Source: CAZGOM01 sp964542875
GTDB taxonomy: Bacteria; Planctomycetota; Phycisphaerae; Phycisphaerales; Phycisphaeraceae
Reading direction: 5' to 3'
Length of the DNA: 17,308 nucleotides
Assembly: GCA_964542875.1 (NCBI GenBank)
Contig: CAZIWA010000119.1
Coordinates: 1-17,308, forward strand
Of this stretch, positions 13,996-17,308 are shown one piece after another. The notes beneath the pieces are model-generated. The model made no database searches. It saw only the letters and a program-made list of their open reading frames with translations, and had not been told where the DNA came from. Position 1 is the stretch's first letter. Every line of letters starts with the position of its first letter. Position numbers and translations under genes: made by a program.

Positions 13996-15558
13996 ATGAT
14001 CGAGTCACTCGACTTTATCGGTGTTTCATTCACGTTTGATTCCCTCTGTGCGCCAATCATTCACAACCTCACGGCCCGGTTCCCCCGCGGCTTCACAGGC
14101 ATCGTCGGCGCAAACGGAGTCGGTAAATCCACGCTCATGGCCCTGGCCACTGGCGCGCTCAAACCTCTGTCGGGCCAAATCCACCGGCCGGCAAGCGCAC
14201 TCTACTGCCCCCAGCGGACCGACCACCCGCCCGAGCATCTCCACGCCCTTTTAAATGCCGACGACGCCCACACCGGCGCACTGCGCGCTCGCCTGGGCCT
14301 CCAAGGCGACTGGCCAGACCGTTGGCCCACCCTCAGTCACGGCGAACGCAAGCGCGCACAAATCGCCGTGGCCCTCTGGCTCCGGCCCGATGTGCTTGCC
14401 ATCGATGAACCCTCCAACCACATCGATGCGGCCACCCGCGATCTCCTGCTCAGGGAACTCAAAATCTTCCAGGGCATCGGGCTCCTGGTCAGCCACGACC
14501 GCACGCTTCTGGACACGCTCTGCCGTCAATGCCTCTTCCTGGAGCCCGGCGGCGCCATCATGCGCCCAGGCGGCTACACCCTGGGCCACCAGCAGGAACA
14601 AGCCGACAATCAGCGCGCACGAACCGAACGTGAGCAGGCCAAGGCCAGTTTGAAAAAACTCCAACACGAATGGGTGCAGAGGCAGCAGGTCAGCGCCCGG
14701 GAACACAAAATCCGATCCAAACGCCATCTCGATCCCAAAGACTCCGACGGTCGCGGCAGAATCAACCGCGCCCGCGTCACCGATTCCAAAGCTGGCGCAC
14801 CCCAGCGCCAGCTTCAAGGCCGGCTCGATCAATCCGAATCCCGCTTTGCATCCATGCACGTCAAAAAGGAAGCCAGGCTCAGTCTCTGGCTCCCGGATTC
14901 ACGCGCCAGGATGGATGCCCTGCTGCGCCTGCCTCCCGGCTCACTCCCTCTGGGTTTTGCGCCATCTACGCGAATGCTTGCGCACCCGGAACTCACCCTC
15001 ACCCCCAGCGCCCGCGTCGCCATCACCGGCCCCAACGGCGCGGGGAAATCCACCCTCATCCGCCACATCGTCGCAAACCTCCTCCTCGCCCCCGCCAAGG
15101 CGCTCTACATTCCCCAGGAGCTTGACGCCCAGGCATCCCGCAATGCCTTACATCAGGCGAAAAACCTCCCTCAGCAGCAACTCACCCAGCTCCTTGCGGG
15201 CATCAGTCAGCTCGGCTCAGACCCCAAACGCCTCCTCCAAAGCGCACAGCCCAGCCCCGGCGAAACCCGCAAGCTTCTCATCGCCCTGGGTGCGGCATCG
15301 GCGGTCAATCTCATCATCATGGACGAGCCCACCAACCACCTGGACCTACCCTCTATCCAATGCCTTGAGTCCGCATTGGCTGACTGCCCCGCGGCTCTCT
15401 TGCTGGTCAGTCACGACAACGCATTTCTGGCAAAGGTCACAGACACCCAATGGGTCATCAATTCCCAACCGAAGTCCCACGACTCCACACTTAAAGTAAT
15501 ACACACAGGTATACTTATTAACAGTCCCTCCCCCGCCCGTAAGGACGCCCCTCCATGA
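13996..15558 (+). CDS. ABC-F family ATPase (two ATP-binding domains, no membrane part)
   Basis: 520 residues from the ATG at 13996; a TTG at 13963 extends the frame but has no ribosome-binding site and adds residues outside the family core. First ATPase: Walker A GANGVGKS (38-45), signature LSHGE (113-117), Walker B VLAIDEPSNHID (133-144), H-loop SHD (166-168). A long Arg/Lys/Gln-rich helical linker (~200-285) stands in the place of the P-site tRNA interaction motif. Second ATPase: GPNGAGKS (345-352), signature reduced to SPGE (420-423), IIMDEPTNHLD (440-450), SHD (472-474). Both catalytic glutamates are present. ABC-F proteins act on ribosomes as translation factors or antibiotic-resistance factors; this one is not clearly Uup, EttA or a known resistance type. 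Its stop overlaps the start of the next gene (ATGA), so they are translationally coupled. Confidence 0.88.
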   Translation: MIESLDFIGVSFTFDSLCAPIIHNLTARFPRGFTGIVGANGVGKSTLMALATGALKPLSGQIHRPASALYCPQRTDHPPEHLHALLNADDAHTGALRARLGLQGDWPDRWPTLSHGERKRAQIAVALWLRPDVLAIDEPSNHIDAATRDLLLRELKIFQGIGLLVSHDRTLLDTLCRQCLFLEPGGAIMRPGGYTLGHQQEQADNQRARTEREQAKASLKKLQHEWVQRQQVSAREHKIRSKRHLDPKDSDGRGRINRARVTDSKAGAPQRQLQGRLDQSESRFASMHVKKEARLSLWLPDSRARMDALLRLPPGSLPLGFAPSTRMLAHPELTLTPSARVAITGPNGAGKSTLIRHIVANLLLAPAKALYIPQELDAQASRNALHQAKNLPQQQLTQLLAGISQLGSDPKRLLQSAQPSPGETRKLLIALGAASAVNLIIMDEPTNHLDLPSIQCLESALADCPAALLLVSHDNAFLAKVTDTQWVINSQPKSHDSTLKVIHTGILINSPSPARKDAPP

Positions 15559-16274
15559 ACCCACGCGATCTTGCCCAACAGGTCCAGGACCAGGGCTTTT
15601 GCCTGTTCCCTGCTGTCTATTCATCTGCACAATGCCAGACCATGCGCCGCTTGCTCGACAAGCATTGGGAATCCATGGGCAAGCCGCCCATGACGGGCTT
15701 TGGCGTGGGCATTCATCCCCTGCTGCCTGTCCTTCCGGACCTGGCGCCCTTCTTCGCATACGAGCCCGCCATCCAGACGATGGCTCAGCTCTTTAACGAC
15801 ACCCCACGCCTCGTCCACGCCGGCGCTCGGCTCTCGGACCTCTCCTCATCATCTGCCATCGGCTGGCATCACCACTACAACAATTGGGATGCTTCGCTCA
15901 TCCCGGCGCGCACGTATTGCGAACGCGTGCTCTACGCGGTGTATGTCGACGGTTCCAACGACGATGCAGGCCCTTTGGTCGTCCTTCCCCGCAAGTACAA
16001 CGAGCCTCTGCAAACCCCGCCCGGCCCCATCAATGAAGACTGGCCCGGCCAGATCATCGTCAACCTTCCGCCCGGCTCAGGCATCATCTTCGACACCGCG
16101 CTCTGGCACACCGCCAAGCGGGGCAGCGCAGACTCCATCCGTCACCTCTTCGGCACCCACTTCCAGGCGTGGTCAGACCCCCGCTCCCACCGGGAAGACA
16201 ACCTCATCGACACCCCCGCGGTCGACGCCGTCTGCAACGCCAACCCGCTTCTGAAATCAATCATTCGGCGATAA
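15555..16274 (+). CDS. Phytanoyl-CoA dioxygenase (PhyH)-type Fe(II)/2-oxoglutarate oxygenase
   Basis: 239 residues. The start GFCLFPAVYSSAQCQTMRRLLD is typical of PhyH proteins. The metal site region reads GWHHHYNNWD (103-112); the distal histidine is in FDTALWHTAKRG (His185) and the 2-oxoglutarate arginine is probably Arg196. AGPLVVLPRKYNEP (138-151) corresponds to the 'GPL.vlPGSH' strand, with the final SH altered. Where the family normally has His-x-Asp, this protein has His-x-His (105, 107), with an Asp only at 112, so the metal ligands are uncertain. The family hydroxylates varied small molecules; the substrate cannot be told. The ATG overlaps the stop of the ABC-F gene, and AAGGA (15541-15545) is 9 nt upstream. 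Confidence 0.82.
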   Translation: MNPRDLAQQVQDQGFCLFPAVYSSAQCQTMRRLLDKHWESMGKPPMTGFGVGIHPLLPVLPDLAPFFAYEPAIQTMAQLFNDTPRLVHAGARLSDLSSSSAIGWHHHYNNWDASLIPARTYCERVLYAVYVDGSNDDAGPLVVLPRKYNEPLQTPPGPINEDWPGQIIVNLPPGSGIIFDTALWHTAKRGSADSIRHLFGTHFQAWSDPRSHREDNLIDTPAVDAVCNANPLLKSIIRR

Positions 16275-16334
16275 AACCAATCCCTTCTTCCCTTGAACTT
16301 CTCCGCACTCCTGAACAGGGACGATCGACTGTAG

Positions 16335-16369
16335 CCATGGGTAAGCGGGCCCCCGAGCGCTGCCCACGG
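16335..16369. repeat. REP-like hairpin, second type
   Basis: CCATGGG (16335-16341) pairs with CCCACGG (16363-16369) with one A-C mismatch, and inside it AGCG (16344-16347) pairs with CGCT (16358-16361). It follows GTAG, and similar GTAGCCATGGGT palindromes occur between genes in other genomes from memory. A low-complexity hairpin at 16399-16418 (TGCACCC/GGGTGTA, loop TCGTAT) follows. The stretch 16275-16504 holds no gene. Confidence 0.4.
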
Positions 16370-16398
16370 TCACTCCCCACTATTTCTATCTTTCTTTC

Positions 16399-16418
16399 TG
16401 CACCCTCGTATGGGTGTA
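16399..16418. other. Short hairpin sharing its core with the 13030 terminator
   Basis: TGCACCC (16399-16405) and GGGTGTA (16412-16418) form a 7-bp stem with one G-T pair around a TCGTAT loop. Neither side ends in a T-run, so termination is doubtful. The core CCCTCGTATGGG differs by one base from CCCTCGCATGGG in the strong terminator at 13040-13051. Confidence 0.4.
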
Positions 16419-16464
16419 AAAAGACATCTCCAGCCATCTCCTCACAAAATGACATTACGCTTCT

Positions 16465-16506
16465 GTAAAAACAAAATCGATGCAAACTCGCCCCTTACAT
16501 CGATTT
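16465..16506 (-). terminator. Intrinsic terminator of the toxin-antitoxin pair
   Basis: AAATCGATG (16474-16482) and CATCGATTT (16498-16506) are a perfect 9-bp inverted repeat with a 15-nt loop. Read on the - strand it overlaps the toxin stop codon and is followed by TGTTTTTA, as expected for an intrinsic terminator. Confidence 0.65.
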
Positions 16507-16935
16507 ATGCCATCCAATTCTCCACGTGCAATTTGGGAATCTTTTTGAAATCCTTCAAATTACGGGAAAGCAACACAGCCTTCTGAGATAGAGCAATCGC
16601 AGCGATTTTGAGATCCGAAATGCCAACAGCCAATTTCAAGGAACGCAAGCGATCAAATTCATCTCCTGCCGCCACATCAAAGTCGAGTACTCGAAACTCA
16701 AGTAGGTCCGAAGATGATTACGAAGGCGGGAATATGCCTTGATTTGATGCGCCACTTCGCGTGACTTCGCAGCATAAGCAAGCCACCCTCGCGTCTGTTC
16801 TTCATAAGTCACAATGGTTGTAACAAGCTTGTCTTCATGATCAAGCTGTAAAACCCGGGCATGCAACTGACGATATTCGCGAGAATCCAAAAGTTCAGCA
16901 ATCGTGAACACATCTGTATCAAGGATGTAGATCAC
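16505..16935 (-). pseudogene. vapC: VapC-like PIN-domain toxin, split by a one-base frameshift
   Basis: Reading from a GTG at 16935 gives MIYILDTDVF, the typical PIN start with Asp6 and Asp8, then TTIVTYEEQTRGWLAYAA (39-56) with the conserved Glu, up to RNHLRTYL. Near 16697-16702 the homologous frame moves by one: it continues as FRVLDFDVAAGDEFDRL, ISDLKIAAIALSQ (Asp108 of the repaired protein), LLSRNLKDF and ends HVENWMA at 16505. The whole span is 431 nt, one short of 144 codons, so a single-base loss (for example TTGGAG to TTGAG) explains it. PIN toxins are Mg2+-dependent RNases; all acidic residues survive in the two halves. As written, the product stops after 99 residues and should lack the last catalytic Asp. 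A sequencing error is possible. The GTG overlaps the antitoxin stop (GTGA). Confidence 0.8.
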
Positions 16936-17159
16936 TTACGTTTTGCCTTTGTCTTAGGCATCGAAGAACTCTGCGAATCACGCCATTTGCGGCCCAGACA
17001 CGTTGCTTCCCGAAAGGCTGCGTCATTTTTAAATGTGCCGTGGATTCTCTCCAGCGCATAAATCGGATGGGCCTTAACTTCCACTTTTCGGTCAGCCTTC
17101 AAATCCGCAATTTCGCGTTCTACCGCGGCAAGTCGTTTGATGAGTTCAGCAGTGGTCAT
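16932..17159 (-). CDS. Putative antitoxin paired with the PIN toxin
   Basis: 75 residues. The N-terminal helix (MTTAELIKRLAAVEREIADLKA) looks able to form a coiled-coil, then HPIYALERIHGTFKNDAAFREATCLGR, and a basic, Ser-rich tail ending KTKAKRK. The segment 'ERI.GtFk.d..F.e...LGR..R' is, from memory, typical of small antitoxin-like proteins encoded just before PIN toxins in cyanobacteria and planctomycetes; no classical AbrB or RHH DNA-binding motif is obvious. AAAGGAA lies about 9 nt before the ATG, a strong ribosome-binding site. It overlaps the toxin gene by 4 nt (GTGA), the normal arrangement for coupled antitoxin-toxin translation. The antitoxin frame is intact although the toxin is broken. 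Confidence 0.68.
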   Translation of the reverse strand: MTTAELIKRLAAVEREIADLKADRKVEVKAHPIYALERIHGTFKNDAAFREATCLGRKWRDSQSSSMPKTKAKRK

Positions 17160-17180
17160 GAGTCCATTCCTTTCGAAGCA

Positions 17181-17186
17181 ATTCTA
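17181..17186 (-). promoter_or_regulatory. Weak -10-like box before the antitoxin gene
   Basis: TAGAAT on the - strand matches TATAAT at five of six positions and lies 22 nt before the antitoxin ATG, in the only A/T-rich part of the area. No -35 box at the right distance is evident, so the call is tentative. Confidence 0.25.
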
Positions 17187-17249
17187 TCTGTTCATTGTTT
17201 TCGATAAAGCAAAAATCAATCAAAAAATCGCCCCCATCCCCACCTCGCC

Positions 17250-17308
17250 CTACAAAATCACCATCGCATCCCCGTACGAATAAAATCGATACCCCTCGGC
17301 AATGGCGA
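17250..17308 (-). CDS. queA: QueA, C-terminal end only (S-adenosylmethionine:tRNA ribosyltransferase-isomerase)
   Basis: The last 18 codons run off the window edge. They read AIAEGYRFYSYGDAMVIL and stop, matching the highly conserved QueA C-terminus 'A...gYRFfSyGDaMli'. QueA transfers and isomerises the ribosyl part of SAM onto 7-aminomethyl-deazaguanine tRNA to form epoxyqueuosine. The gene reads on the - strand toward the toxin-antitoxin pair, whose antitoxin starts 91 nt after this stop; no hairpin terminator is evident between them. Confidence 0.85.
   Translation of the reverse strand, partial: AIAEGYRFYSYGDAMVIL

Noticed and set aside
16169..16468. 99-codon + strand frame at the end of the oxygenase gene and in the spacer
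   Set aside because: Its start is inside the oxygenase gene in another frame and its end crosses the REP-like hairpins; no motif.
16861..17061. 66-codon + strand frame across the toxin-antitoxin overlap
   Set aside because: The opposite strand carries the recognisable PIN and antitoxin frames with coupled translation signals.

Overview
The window looks like a stretch of a Planctomycetota chromosome, possibly Phycisphaerae or a relative. This is inferred from the gene content: a Ser/Thr kinase with a membrane-tethered TPR tail, a Tad pilus locus with very large TadG-like proteins and an FHA-CpaF fusion, palindromic intergenic repeats, and strongly C-ending codons. No rRNA, tRNA or CRISPR array is visible, so the phylum call is an inference.

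Left part (1-11184, all + strand): the 3' end of a Ser/Thr protein kinase gene, closed by a strong hairpin, is followed by a Tad (tight adherence / Flp pilus) cluster. Its order is TadG-like, TadE-like, an unrecognised single-pass membrane protein, CpaB, CpaF/TadA with an N-terminal FHA domain, TadB and TadC, with an intrinsic terminator after TadC. The spacers are short, so these are probably one operon. Together they encode the inner-membrane motor (CpaF, TadB, TadC), a periplasmic assembly factor (CpaB) and pseudopilin-like surface or minor components (TadE/G). The secretin, prepilin, prepilin peptidase and TadZ are not in the window. The FHA domain on the motor ATPase and the adjacent kinase suggest phospho-threonine control, as a hypothesis.

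Middle part (11185-13725): a probable family PL2 exopolygalacturonate lyase, with a leader carrying nested inverted repeats, faces a lipoprotein gene on the - strand. Between them lie a REP-like palindrome and a perfect 13-bp bidirectional terminator.

Right part (13726-17308): a possible 50-codon small gene on the - strand; an ABC-F type ATPase translationally coupled (ATGA overlap) to a PhyH-type Fe(II)/2-oxoglutarate oxygenase; a 230-bp spacer with a second REP-like hairpin and a - strand terminator; a VapBC-like toxin-antitoxin pair on the - strand whose PIN toxin is split by a one-base frameshift; and the last codons of queA at the window edge.
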